From Gammaproteobacteria bacterium (lineage in GTDB: Bacteria; Pseudomonadota; Gammaproteobacteria; Chromatiales; Chromatiaceae), in the NCBI GenBank assembly GCA_009929855.1, contig RZZN01000010.1, positions 22,197 through 86,196 on the forward strand: a stretch of DNA of 64,000 nt, read 5' to 3'. Shown here piece after piece: positions 22,169 through 33,102 of this stretch. Numbering within the stretch: the first letter of the stretch is position 1; each line of letters starts with the position of its first letter. A model generated the notes under the pieces. That model was not told where the DNA came from and made no database searches. It saw only the letters and a list, made by a program, of their open reading frames with translations. The position numbers and the translations under genes are program-made.

Positions 22169-24831
22169 GCGCCCCGCCGCGCCCAGCCGATCCCAGCCCA
22201 ATCCACATCGCGACCATGCCCGCAACGCCGTGCACCAGCAAGCTCTCGCTCTGGAAGCAGCGACTGAAGGCAGGTCGCGCCGAGCTCTTCGAGCGCTATG
22301 ACCAGGGCGCGCCGATCGCCGATCTGGTGCTGGCACGCAGCCAACTGATCGATACCGTGCTCAGCGAGGTCTGGGACCGATTCCTTGGCGACACCGCCGA
22401 CGCCGCGCTGGTCGCGGTGGGGGGCTACGGCCGGCAAGAGCTTCATCCCGCCTCTGACATCGACATCCTCATCATCGTCGAGCCCGCGGCCGACGCAGCA
22501 CTCGCTCCGGCCTTGGAGCAGTTGGTCACCACCCTCTGGGACATCGGTCTCGATGTCGGTCACAGCGTGCGCACGCCACCGGAGTGTGCCCGCGAGGCGG
22601 CGGGCGATGTGACTGTGATGACCAATCTACTGGAGGCCCGCTTGCTGCGCGGCAGCCGCGCGCTCTGCCAGGCCATGCGCGAAGCCACCGCGCCCGAGCG
22701 GTTCTGGGACAGCGCGCACTTCTTCGCCGCCAAGACCAGCGAGCAACGTGCCCGCTGGCAGAAATACGGTGGCACCGCCTACAACCTCGAGCCGAACATC
22801 AAGGAGAATCCCGGGGGATTGCGCGACATTCAGATGATCGGCTGGGTGGCCAAACGTCATTTCGGCGCCGATACACTGCATGAGCTGGTCGGTCATGGGT
22901 TTCTCACCGAATCCGAATATCAGACACTGATCGCCGGACAGACACTCCTGTGGCGGATCCGCTTCTCGCTGCATCGCCTGGCCGGGCGACGCGAGGATCG
23001 ACTGCTGTTCGACTATCAGCGCACGCTGGCCCAGCAATTCGGTTTCGAGGACGGGGGGAACAACCTCGCGGTCGAGCAGCTCATGCAGCAGTATTATCGC
23101 ACCGTGCAGGAGCTCAACCGTCTCAACGAGATGCTGCTGCAGCTGTTTCGCGAGGCGATCCTGCTGCATGATGCGATCGGACCGCCGGTGCCGATCAACC
23201 GCCGCTTCCAAGCGCGCAGCGGCTATCTCGAGGTGACCGCGCCGACGGTCTTCCAGCGCTGGCCGATCGCGCTGCTCGAGCTCTTCCATGTCTTGCAGGT
23301 CCACCCACAGCTCGATGGCGTGCGCGCCAGCACCATCCGTCTGATCCGAGAGAACCGCCACCGCATCGATGACGACTTTCGCGCCGACCTGCGCGCGCGC
23401 AGTCTCTTCATGGAGATCCTGCGTCATCCCAGCGGACTGAGCCAGGCGCTGCGGCGGATGAACCGCTACGGGATCCTGGCCGCCTACATCCCGGTCTTCG
23501 CCAACATCGTCGGACGGATGCAATACGACCTCTTGCATGTCTACACGGTCGACGAGCATACCCTGTGCCTACTGCGCAACCTGCGCCGCTTCACCATCCC
23601 CGAGCACGACGACGAGTTTCCGCTCTGCAGCGCCATCGCCCGGCGCATCCCCAAGTTGGAGCTCTTGTATCTTGCCGGCTTGTTCCATGATATCGCCAAG
23701 GGTCGCGGTGGTGATCACTCGGTTCTTGGCGCGCGCGATGCCTGGGATTTCTGCCAGCTCCATGGTCTGCCCGAGTTCGATAGCCGGCTGGTGGCCTGGC
23801 TGGTCGGCAAGCACTTGCTGATGTCCATGACCGCGCAGCGCAAGGACATTCGCGATCCCGAGGTCATCCAGGCCTTCGCCGAGATCGTCGGCGACCCGAC
23901 CCGGCTGGACTATCTTTACCTGCTGACGGTGGCGGACGTGCGCGCGACCAATCCGGACCGCTGGAACGGCTTCAAGGACGCACTGCTGCGCGACCTCTAC
24001 CATGGCACGCGTCGGGCCCTGCTGCGCGGACTCGAGAATCCGGAAGCCCAGGATGATCTGATCCGGCAGAAACGTGCCGAGGCACAGCGACTAGTGACCC
24101 GCTATGGTGGTGATCCCGACGCCTGCGATCGACTCTGGTCACGGTTCAGCCAGGATCTGTTCCTGCACAACTCGCCGGACGAGATCGCTTGGCAAGCCCG
24201 CCAGATCCAGGCACGCGAGCCCTCGCAGCAACCACTCGTGTCCATTCGTCCGGTGACCGCACGCGGTGGAACCGAGATCTTCATCTATACCGGCGATCGC
24301 CAGGACCTCTTCGCACGCACCACGGCACTCCTCGACCAGATGCATCTGAGCATCATGGATGCGCGGATCATGACCACCGATGACGGCATGGCGGTGAGCA
24401 CCTACCAGGTCCTGGACCAGGACGGCAATCCGGTGGATGATCCGATCCGCATGGAGGAGATTCGCGCGGGATTGTGCGCGAACCTGGCGGAGGATACGCG
24501 CCGCGGCATTCAGGTGGTCCGCACCATGCCGCGCCGCCTCCGCTACTTCCCGATCGAGACGCGTGTGAGCTTCGCCATCGACGAGCCGAACCGGCGCACC
24601 ATCATGCGCCTGACGACACTCGACCGGCCTGGACTGCTGGCCGAGGTCGGGGCCGTCTTCGAGGAATGCGGCATCCGTCTGCAGAACGCCAAGATCGCGA
24701 CGGTCGGCGCCGAGGTCGACGATGTCTTTTTCATCACAGACGAGGATGACACTCCCATCACCTGCGAAACGGCGCTGACCTGTCTCAGACGCGAGATCCA
24801 CAATCGATTGGAAGGACATGAGCCATCTTGA
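22165..24831 (+). CDS. glnD: [Protein-PII] uridylyltransferase
   Basis: GGYGRQELHPASDIDILI nucleotidyltransferase, HD domain LFHDIAKGRGGDHS, two C-terminal ACT domains; actual start may be 22216. Confidence 0.94.
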   Translation: MSAPPRPADPSPIHIATMPATPCTSKLSLWKQRLKAGRAELFERYDQGAPIADLVLARSQLIDTVLSEVWDRFLGDTADAALVAVGGYGRQELHPASDIDILIIVEPAADAALAPALEQLVTTLWDIGLDVGHSVRTPPECAREAAGDVTVMTNLLEARLLRGSRALCQAMREATAPERFWDSAHFFAAKTSEQRARWQKYGGTAYNLEPNIKENPGGLRDIQMIGWVAKRHFGADTLHELVGHGFLTESEYQTLIAGQTLLWRIRFSLHRLAGRREDRLLFDYQRTLAQQFGFEDGGNNLAVEQLMQQYYRTVQELNRLNEMLLQLFREAILLHDAIGPPVPINRRFQARSGYLEVTAPTVFQRWPIALLELFHVLQVHPQLDGVRASTIRLIRENRHRIDDDFRADLRARSLFMEILRHPSGLSQALRRMNRYGILAAYIPVFANIVGRMQYDLLHVYTVDEHTLCLLRNLRRFTIPEHDDEFPLCSAIARRIPKLELLYLAGLFHDIAKGRGGDHSVLGARDAWDFCQLHGLPEFDSRLVAWLVGKHLLMSMTAQRKDIRDPEVIQAFAEIVGDPTRLDYLYLLTVADVRATNPDRWNGFKDALLRDLYHGTRRALLRGLENPEAQDDLIRQKRAEAQRLVTRYGGDPDACDRLWSRFSQDLFLHNSPDEIAWQARQIQAREPSQQPLVSIRPVTARGGTEIFIYTGDRQDLFARTTALLDQMHLSIMDARIMTTDDGMAVSTYQVLDQDGNPVDDPIRMEEIRAGLCANLAEDTRRGIQVVRTMPRRLRYFPIETRVSFAIDEPNRRTIMRLTTLDRPGLLAEVGAVFEECGIRLQNAKIATVGAEVDDVFFITDEDDTPITCETALTCLRREIHNRLEGHEPS

Positions 24832-25360
24832 TCCCAACCAATCCAGGCACAACCGCCGCGGCGCGCATCTCGGCGTCGTCATCCTGCTCCTTGCATGGGG
24901 CGCATTCGTCAACCCAGTGACCGCGGACTCCGAGCCGGCCGATCAAGATGTGTCGCCGCCGTGGCTGGGCGAGCCGCACGGACTGGAGGATGGCACCCCC
25001 TGGCTGGACGAGGTCCGGGCCCAGCGGCAGGCGCGAGAAGCCATGCGCGAGTCCAACCGCCAGGCCTACGAGGCCCGTCGACGTGCGCACAATCCACGTG
25101 GCGCCGCATTCCAGGAGGCATGGGAGGAGGATGTTCGGCGACGCCGCAGCGCGAATCTCGAGCGCATGGATCAAGAACGCGAACGTTTCCTCAACAGTGG
25201 ACCGACACCGCCAATGTTCGCCAACCCGCCTTGGAGGATGCCTTGGCACAGTCCACATCCGCCATGGACCGAGCCTAGCGGGGGTCCACCAGGGTCTGGG
25301 GAGCCCCCGCTCTTTGCGCCGCCCGACTGGGATAATCTTTGGTATTTCAGAGGCTTCTAG
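24818..25360 (+). CDS. Secreted Pro/Trp-rich hypothetical protein
   Basis: N-terminal hydrophobic segment, Arg-rich centre, PPWRMPWHSPHPPW tail; overlaps glnD 3' end. Confidence 0.5.
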   Translation: MSHLDPNQSRHNRRGAHLGVVILLLAWGAFVNPVTADSEPADQDVSPPWLGEPHGLEDGTPWLDEVRAQRQAREAMRESNRQAYEARRRAHNPRGAAFQEAWEEDVRRRRSANLERMDQERERFLNSGPTPPMFANPPWRMPWHSPHPPWTEPSGGPPGSGEPPLFAPPDWDNLWYFRGF

Positions 25361-25412
25361 CTGATTCATCGCGCTGCGCGCGGGCGCCCCACGTGTGTCG
25401 GCGGTGTCTGGC

Positions 25413-25787
25413 TCAGCCACGCTCGATGAGCTCGAGCGCATTGCCATCCGGGTCGCGACAAAAGAGCGCTGGGCGCCCCGAGCGACTCATCGTGTAAGAC
25501 ACGCCACGAGCATCCAAGCGCTCGATCAGCGGCGCCAAGCGGGTCACGCGCAAGGCCAGATGGCGGTCCCGTCCGCCGTGGTCTGGACGCCCAGTGACCG
25601 GATCAGGATTGGTCAGCTCCAATAGATGGATCTGACGCTCGCCGACCTTGAGCCAGGCCCCGGCAAACGGCAGATCGGGACGCTCCGAACAAAGCTCCAG
25701 TCCCAGGATCCCCTGATAGAACGCCAGCGCGCGGCCGGTATCGGCAACGATCAGGCTGGCATGATGGATGTCTTCGATCAAATGCAT
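25413..25787 (-). CDS. Glyoxalase/VOC superfamily protein
   Basis: IHHASLIVADTGRALAFYQGILGLEL ... LFCRDPDGNALELIE. Confidence 0.88.
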   Translation of the reverse strand: MHLIEDIHHASLIVADTGRALAFYQGILGLELCSERPDLPFAGAWLKVGERQIHLLELTNPDPVTGRPDHGGRDRHLALRVTRLAPLIERLDARGVSYTMSRSGRPALFCRDPDGNALELIERG

Positions 25788-25950
25788 CGAGCGCTCCAGT
25801 CGGTCTTGGAGTGGAGTCGTTGGAGACAGCGGTTGGGGTCAGGCGAACTGTTCGCGCGCATCGTTGGAGCGCGGCAGTCGCGGCCCGGCGGACCTCTCGC
25901 GAGCATAGCACCAGGCTCGCCCATGGCTCCAGCATGGCGATGGCGCCGAC

Positions 25951-26005
25951 TGCACCTCGGCGATCCAGCGACCAGGCTCGACAGCCTGGGATCGCCGAGT
26001 TGCAC
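25951..26005. repeat. Long imperfect hairpin repeat
   Basis: TGCACCTCGGCGATCC..CCAGGCT-cgac-AGCCTGG/GATCGCCGAGTTGCA; related half-copy near 6052-6078. Confidence 0.7.
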
Positions 26006-26153
26006 TCGGTCAGTCCACGACACTTGAGATCCTACACGACGGCCAAGGTCACCGCCCACCGCCTAGACCCTGTGCTTCTCTTGGCTCCATCCTGCTCGTC
26101 CTGACTCGTCTTGGCTTGACTTGTCCGGATTTGCCCTGACTCTCGGGAGTCGC

Positions 26154-26181
26154 TCGACATCCAGATCTGGATGACTATACT
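26154..26181 (+). promoter_or_regulatory. Candidate promoter TCGACA-N16-TATACT with a perfect 16-bp palindrome filling the spacer
   Basis: -35 at 26154-26159, -10 at 26176-26181, CATCCAGATCTGGATG at 26158-26173. Confidence 0.5.
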
Positions 26182-26250
26182 GACTATTTTTATCCAAATC
26201 CTTGGTCCGCTCGCGGACACCTCGCTGAGATTCACGCAACAGGTGCAACG

Positions 26251-26388
26251 ATGAGAGGATGTAAACTGTGCAGATACAGTACGGTCTGTAACGATCTCCC
26301 GGGCGTGTGCATCCTCCTGATCTATGCCACGATCGCCGTGGTCGTCTTGGCGGTGGGCTTTCTTTTCATCACCCAGGAGCTCTTGTGA
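26251..26388 (+). CDS. 45-aa four-Cys single-pass membrane protein
   Basis: ATG...TGA translates to MRGCKLCRYSTVCNDLPGVCILLIYATIAVVVLAVGFLFITQELL; below the size cut-off of the ORF track; upstream promoter and AGGTG as possible SD. Confidence 0.6.
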   Translation: MRGCKLCRYSTVCNDLPGVCILLIYATIAVVVLAVGFLFITQELL

Positions 26389-26440
26389 CCCAGTCCAACC
26401 CAGTCCAGTCGGGACGCGCGTCAGAGCGACACCATCGATC

Positions 26441-27202
26441 ATGAAAGGCCCCATCGTACTCATCGGTGTCGGTGAGATGGGCGGCGTCTTTGCACGTGGT
26501 CTCTTGAAGCTCGGACATCCCGTCTTCCCGGTGACACGGGGGGCATCACTGGCGATGGCCGCCGCTCAGCTGCCCGAGCCGCGGCTCGTGCTGGTGGCGG
26601 TCGGTGAGGCCGACCTGCCCCCCACCCTGGCCGCGCTGCCGACATGCTGGCGCGATCGTCTCGGGCTGTTGCAAAACGAGCTCTTGCCGGCCGACTGGGC
26701 CGGTTTACCCGATCCGACCCTGATCTCGGTCTGGTTCGAGAAGAAGCCGGGGCGAGACCACAAGGTCATCATCCCATCTCCGATCCATGGTCCAAACGCG
26801 ACCCTGCTCGCCGACGCCCTGGCGACCCTGAAGATTCCGACCCGCATCCTCCCCGACGCCGATGCCTTGGTGTTCGAGCTGGTGCTCAAGAACCTCTATA
26901 TCTTGACGACCAATCTCGCCGGTCTGCGCACTGGCGGCACCGTGGCCGAGCTCTGGGAGCAGCATCGCGACCTCGCCGAGCAGGTCGGGCATGAGGTCAT
27001 CGATCTACAAGAGGCGCTGACCGCTCGCCGTTTCGATCGCGCCGCGCTCTTCGCTGGTCTCGCCGCGGCCTTCGCGGGCGATCCCGAGCACGCCTGCATG
27101 GGACGCAGCGCGCCGGCCAGACTCACCCGCGCGCTCCAGCGTGGCGAGGCGCTCGGGCTGAACCTGCCGGTGCTGCGCGCGATCGCGGCCGAGCGCGCTT
27201 GA
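26441..27202 (+). CDS. Ketopantoate reductase-like NAD(P)-binding protein
   Basis: KGPIVLIGVGEMGGVFARGLLKLGHPVFPVTRG; start set at MKGPIV. Confidence 0.65.
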   Translation: MKGPIVLIGVGEMGGVFARGLLKLGHPVFPVTRGASLAMAAAQLPEPRLVLVAVGEADLPPTLAALPTCWRDRLGLLQNELLPADWAGLPDPTLISVWFEKKPGRDHKVIIPSPIHGPNATLLADALATLKIPTRILPDADALVFELVLKNLYILTTNLAGLRTGGTVAELWEQHRDLAEQVGHEVIDLQEALTARRFDRAALFAGLAAAFAGDPEHACMGRSAPARLTRALQRGEALGLNLPVLRAIAAERA

Positions 27203-27672
27203 ACACTCCCACACGCGCCACCGACATGGCCGAATCCAGTCGACTCATCGCCCCCGGTCGGTCAGTGGAGTTGCATCTGGAGATCCGCTTCTCCGATGGA
27301 TTCGTCGCGCTCTCGACCTTCGGCGAGGAGCCAGTGTGCTGTGTCATCGGCGACGGGACCCTGGCACCCGCGCTGGAGTCGGCGCTGCTCGGTCTGGCCG
27401 CGGGGAGCGAGACCCATGTGATCGGCAACGGCTCGGAGCTCTTCGCGCCCTATGACGAGACCAATCTCCATTGGATGGAGCGCGAGGACTTTCCAGCGGT
27501 GATGGATCCACTGCCGGGTCAGGTCATCGCGTTCACGACCCCGGCTGGACACGAAACCTGCGGGCTCGTGCGCGAGTGTGACGAGCAGCGGGTCCGGGTC
27601 GACTTCAACCATCCCTTCGCGGGGCGCTCGCTGACCATCCGCGTCCGCGTCCTCGCGGTCGGGTCATGCTAG
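27199..27672 (+). CDS. fkpB: FKBP-type peptidyl-prolyl isomerase (SlpA-like)
   Basis: VELHLEIRFSDGFVALSTFGEEPVCCVIGDGTLAPALESALLGL; upstream of ispH as is usual. Confidence 0.85.
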   Translation: MNTPTRATDMAESSRLIAPGRSVELHLEIRFSDGFVALSTFGEEPVCCVIGDGTLAPALESALLGLAAGSETHVIGNGSELFAPYDETNLHWMEREDFPAVMDPLPGQVIAFTTPAGHETCGLVRECDEQRVRVDFNHPFAGRSLTIRVRVLAVGSC

Positions 27673-27749
27673 AGCGCCGCTCTCCCGCGGCAAACCCAGC
27701 GCGGGCTGGACTTGACACCCTTGACCACGAGATCTGACGCTTCCACCCG

Positions 27750-28694
27750 ATGAATATCTTGCTTGCCAATCCACGCGGATTCTGTGCCGGGGTCGACCGT
27801 GCCATCGAGATCGTCGAGCGGGTGCTCGAGATCTACGGGGCGCCCGTCTATGTCCGTCATGAGGTCGTACACAACCGTTTCATCGTCGATGGACTCCGCC
27901 AGCGCGGCGCAGTCTTCATCGAGGACATCGCCGAGGTCCCCGACGGCGCGACGCTCATCTTCAGCGCACATGGGGTCTCGCAACAGGTCAGACAGGAGGC
28001 CGAGGGGCGCGATCTGCGCGTTTTCGACGCGACTTGCCCGCTGGTCACCAAGGTGCACCTCGAAGTTGCGCGTCACTGTCGCAACGGGATCACGGTGCTC
28101 TTGATCGGCCACCCTGGCCATCCGGAGGTCGAGGGCACCATGGGACAGTGCCTGAGCGACGGTGGGCGCATCCATCTGATCGAGTCGATCGCGGACATCG
28201 ACACCCTGGTGATCGAGGATCCAGAGCATCTCGCCTATGTCACCCAGACTACACTCTCGGTGGATGAGACCAGCGGGATCGTGGCGGCCTTGCGCGCGCG
28301 CTTCCCGGCGATCCAGGGGCCCAAGAAGAGCGACATCTGTTATGCCACCCAGAACCGGCAGGATGCCGTGAAGGATCTCGCCAAGCGTTGCGATCTGTTG
28401 CTCGTCGTGGGCTCGGCCAACAGCTCCAACTCGAATCGATTGCGCGAGCTGGCCGAGAAACAGGGTTGCCGCGCCTATCTGATCGATGGGCCGCAGGACA
28501 TCCAGGATGACTGGTTGAGCCCCACCACGCGCGTCGGCTTGACCGCCGGAGCCTCGGCTCCCGAGGTCCTGGTCAAGGCCGTGATCGCCCGGCTCGAGGC
28601 CGCCGGCGCAACCGATGTCGAGGAGCAGGCGGGGATCCGTGAGCAGGTCGTCTTCGCCCTGCCGCGCGAGCTGGGCGAGAGGATGAGTGCATGA
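27750..28694 (+). CDS. ispH: 4-hydroxy-3-methylbut-2-enyl diphosphate reductase
   Basis: [27 protein letters not shown], Fe-S cysteines. Confidence 0.96.
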   Translation: MNILLANPRGFCAGVDRAIEIVERVLEIYGAPVYVRHEVVHNRFIVDGLRQRGAVFIEDIAEVPDGATLIFSAHGVSQQVRQEAEGRDLRVFDATCPLVTKVHLEVARHCRNGITVLLIGHPGHPEVEGTMGQCLSDGGRIHLIESIADIDTLVIEDPEHLAYVTQTTLSVDETSGIVAALRARFPAIQGPKKSDICYATQNRQDAVKDLAKRCDLLLVVGSANSSNSNRLRELAEKQGCRAYLIDGPQDIQDDWLSPTTRVGLTAGASAPEVLVKAVIARLEAAGATDVEEQAGIREQVVFALPRELGERMSA

Positions 28695-28720
28695 GCCATG
28701 ACTGGATCGACGGCCATGCC

Positions 28721-28747
28721 AGCGTGCTCGCCACTGGCGAGCACGCT
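28721..28747. repeat. Perfect 12-bp inverted repeat with 3-nt loop
   Basis: AGCGTGCTCGCC-ACT-GGCGAGCACGCT between ispH and tsaD. Confidence 0.8.
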
Positions 28748-28784
28748 CGGCACCCGCGCCCGGCCCTGATCGCTCGCACCCAGG

Positions 28785-29822
28785 ATGTCTGATGTGATGC
28801 GCGTCCTGGGGATCGAGACCTCATGCGATGAGACAGGCATCGCCGTCTATGACGGCGAGCGTGGGCTGCTGGCCCAGGCGGTCTACAGTCAAGTCCCCAT
28901 CCACGCCGAGTATGGCGGGGTGGTTCCCGAGCTGGCCTCGCGCGACCATGTGCGCAAGACGCTGCCACTGATTCGCCAGGTGCTCGACGAGGCCGGGATC
29001 AGGCGTGACTCACTCACTGGGATCGCCTACACGAGCGGCCCAGGCTTGGTCGGTGCGCTCCTGGTCGGCGCGGCGCTCGGGCGGAGCCTGGCCTGGTCAC
29101 TGGGGATCCCGGCGGTCGGTGTCCATCACATGGAGGGACATCTGCTGGCCCCCCAGCTCGAGACCCCGGCCCCCGAGTTTCCATTCGTGGCGCTCCTGGT
29201 CTCTGGCGGACACACCCAGCTGGTCGACGTCCAGGGCGTGGGCCGCTACCGGATCCTCGGCGAGTCGCTCGATGATGCCGCCGGCGAGGCCTTCGACAAG
29301 ACCGCCAAGATCCTGGATCTGCCCTATCCGGGTGGTCCGGCGTTGGCCGCGCTCGCCGAGCGGGGCGATCCCTCCCGCTTTCGCTTCCCGCGGCCCATGA
29401 CGGATCGTCCCGGCCTGGATTTCAGCTTCAGCGGCCTCAAGACCTTCGCACTCAACACCATCCAGAGCGCCCTGCCCGAAGCGGCCGACCCACACCAGAC
29501 GCGCGCCGACATCGCACGCGCCTTCGAGGACGCGGTGGTCGACACGCTCGTGATCAAGTGCCGTCGCGCACTGATCGAGACCGGTCATCGGAGACTCATC
29601 CTCGCCGGCGGTGTCGCGGCCAACCGCCGACTGCGCGAGCGCATGAACGCCGCGATCAGCGCCGCGGGCGGCGAGACCTTCTATCCACGTCTGTCACTCT
29701 GCACCGACAATGGCGCCATGATCGCCTATGCCGGCTGGCAGCGTCTGCGCGCTGGCCAGACCGAACCGCTGGCCTTCAAGCCCCGCGCGCGCTGGCCGAT
29801 GGAGACCCTGCCGCCACTCTGA
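28785..29822 (+). CDS. tsaD: tRNA N6-threonylcarbamoyladenosine transferase TsaD
   Basis: [28 protein letters not shown]. Confidence 0.96.
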   Translation: MSDVMRVLGIETSCDETGIAVYDGERGLLAQAVYSQVPIHAEYGGVVPELASRDHVRKTLPLIRQVLDEAGIRRDSLTGIAYTSGPGLVGALLVGAALGRSLAWSLGIPAVGVHHMEGHLLAPQLETPAPEFPFVALLVSGGHTQLVDVQGVGRYRILGESLDDAAGEAFDKTAKILDLPYPGGPALAALAERGDPSRFRFPRPMTDRPGLDFSFSGLKTFALNTIQSALPEAADPHQTRADIARAFEDAVVDTLVIKCRRALIETGHRRLILAGGVAANRRLRERMNAAISAAGGETFYPRLSLCTDNGAMIAYAGWQRLRAGQTEPLAFKPRARWPMETLPPL

Positions 29823-29893
29823 GCGGATGGCGCGCCGCGCGATGGCGGCCCCCCGAGCGACCCGCGCGCACTGAATCAAGCGGAAGAAGACGC

Positions 29894-30241
29894 ATGTCCC
29901 AACCGGCCCTGCCCACCCCCCTGACCGATCTGAGACGTCGAGTGAACCTCGCCCGCGGGCAGATCCGCGCCGTGCTGAGCGAGCTGGTCGGCCCAGTCGA
30001 GCCGCACTTCGAGTTCCATCGCGAGTGGAACGGCTGCTGGTGCGTACGTGTGGAGATCCGCGAGCCACTGCGGGCGCGTCTGGATTTCACCCTGCTCGAC
30101 ACCCCCGCCGGCGGACTGCTCGCCCTGCCTCGGCCATTGCCCGAGCGCTGGCGCCGCGAGACCGGCATCCCGGCCAGTGACGGCAGCCGCTGGAGTCTCG
30201 ATCCACAAGGCCAGCTCATCGCCTTCACTCACCGCGGCTGA
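29894..30241 (+). CDS. Hypothetical protein
   Basis: Intact 115-aa frame starting MSQPALPTPLTDLRRRVNLARGQ. Confidence 0.5.
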   Translation: MSQPALPTPLTDLRRRVNLARGQIRAVLSELVGPVEPHFEFHREWNGCWCVRVEIREPLRARLDFTLLDTPAGGLLALPRPLPERWRRETGIPASDGSRWSLDPQGQLIAFTHRG

Positions 30242-30403
30242 GCTGAGCGTCACCCGCGTCCTCACCAACCGCGCCACCACCGCTCGAGCGCGACCTGCGC
30301 TGACTCGGACCACGCCAGTCCGAATCCCACCAGCGCGCGGGACACAGCGCCGCGCGCGCCTCCCAACGCATCCTGGATCGGCGCTCGAGGGATCTTGACT
30401 CAG

Positions 30404-31112
30404 GTCAAGTGTTGGATCGAGCGTCACGTCCAGTTCGAGACCGCGGCCACCGATATCGGCTATGGATTGCGTCCCGAGCACCCGCTGGAGATGAAGGCGG
30501 CCAACGCCGGCAGCGGGGCCAAAAGTGCATCGAGCTTCGAGCAATTCGCCAAGCAGGTCGAGCCCTATACGCTCGATTTCGTCTCCGAGCTCTCGGGCGT
30601 GCCACGCGAGAACCTGCTGCGGCTCGGATCGCTTTCCCTTCGAGGGCGCGGTCGTCGACGCCAGTGGCAATCGTTACGGCAACCACGGAGCGCCGACTTT
30701 GGCTTCCATGTCCAAAAAGGGCTCTTCGAGGAATACCGGCTCTTCAACAGCGGGCCCGACATCCCGAAGAAGGGCCACGAGATGGCCGAGCTCGAAACCT
30801 ATCACCAGGTGCGCGGCTTGCGCTAGCCGGTGGTCAACGGCAAGTAGACGCTGTGGCGTTTCCGCGAGGGCTACGACCCCCATGTGCGCACCATGAATCC
30901 CGAGGTCGCCAAGGGCGATGTCTATTTCTACGGCAATCCGAATGGCCGTGCCAACATCATCTTCGCCCCCTACGAGCCACCGGCCGAGAGCCCGGACTCT
31001 GAATACGACCTCTGGCTCTGCACCGGCCGGGTGCTCAAGCACTGGCATTCGGGCTCGATGACCCGACGCGCGCCCGAGGTGCATCGCGCGGTGTCCGACG
31101 CGGTGATCTACA
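30404..31112 (+). pseudogene. napA: napA (periplasmic nitrate reductase large subunit) remnant
   Basis: WIERHVQFETAATDIGYGLRPEHPLEM...[gap]...VQKGLFEEYRLF...YHQVRGLR*PVVNGK*TLWRF...[35 protein letters not shown]; in-frame TAG at 30824 and 30845. Confidence 0.88.
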
Positions 31113-31351
31113 TGAGCAAGCATCCGATCGACAAATACAACATCGATCTGCGCCAGAACGGCTGTCTGAAATGTCACAGCCCGGCCACTTACGAGATCAA
31201 CAAGGCGCCCAAGGTCGCCGACAATCATTTCTTCGATCGCGATGGCAACCTGTTCGAGACCATCGCCCCGCGGCGCTACTTCTGTACCCAGTGCCATGCT
31301 GCCCAGGCCGGCGCCATGCCGCTGGTCGAGAACGTCTTCGACAAACGTTGA
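31113..31351 (+). pseudogene. napB: napB C-terminal remnant fused in frame to napA
   Basis: [41 protein letters not shown]...[24 protein letters not shown]; two CxxCH motifs. Confidence 0.85.
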
Positions 31352-31389
31352 CCGCCGTCAGACCCATCCGAATGCAGGTGTGCCATGCC

Positions 31390-31577
31390 CGATTCATTTC
31401 ATCTCGATGGATTACACCAAGCAGGAGTCGCGCAGCTCACAGGTGCATCAGGATGGCGAGGACGCCGGGCTGACATGCATCGATTGTCACAAGGGGATTG
31501 CCCATCGTCTGCCGATGCAATACGACCCCGAACAGGACGCGCCCGGTCGGAGCGTCGTCTACACCAGTCAGCGCTAG
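31390..31577 (+). pseudogene. napC: napC C-terminal remnant
   Basis: FISMDYTKQESRSSQVHQDGEDAGLTCIDCHKGIAHRLP. Confidence 0.8.
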
Positions 31578-31749
31578 ACTGAGCGCACGTCGGCAGCCGT
31601 CCAGTCTGAGGGCGCGGACACCCGAGCACGCCCCCAGACGACCATCGGGCACCCGGTCGGGCCGAGTCGACCAGGCCTGATCCGAGCCATTCGCATCGGG
31701 CCTCGAGTCTCGGACCGTTGCGCTGAATGGGGTGAAGCCCAGCCAGCGC

Positions 31750-33102
<1,353 letters not shown>

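Noticed and set aside
22627-23559. 310-aa minus ORF inside glnD
   Set aside because: Antisense shadow of glnD codons; no independent support.
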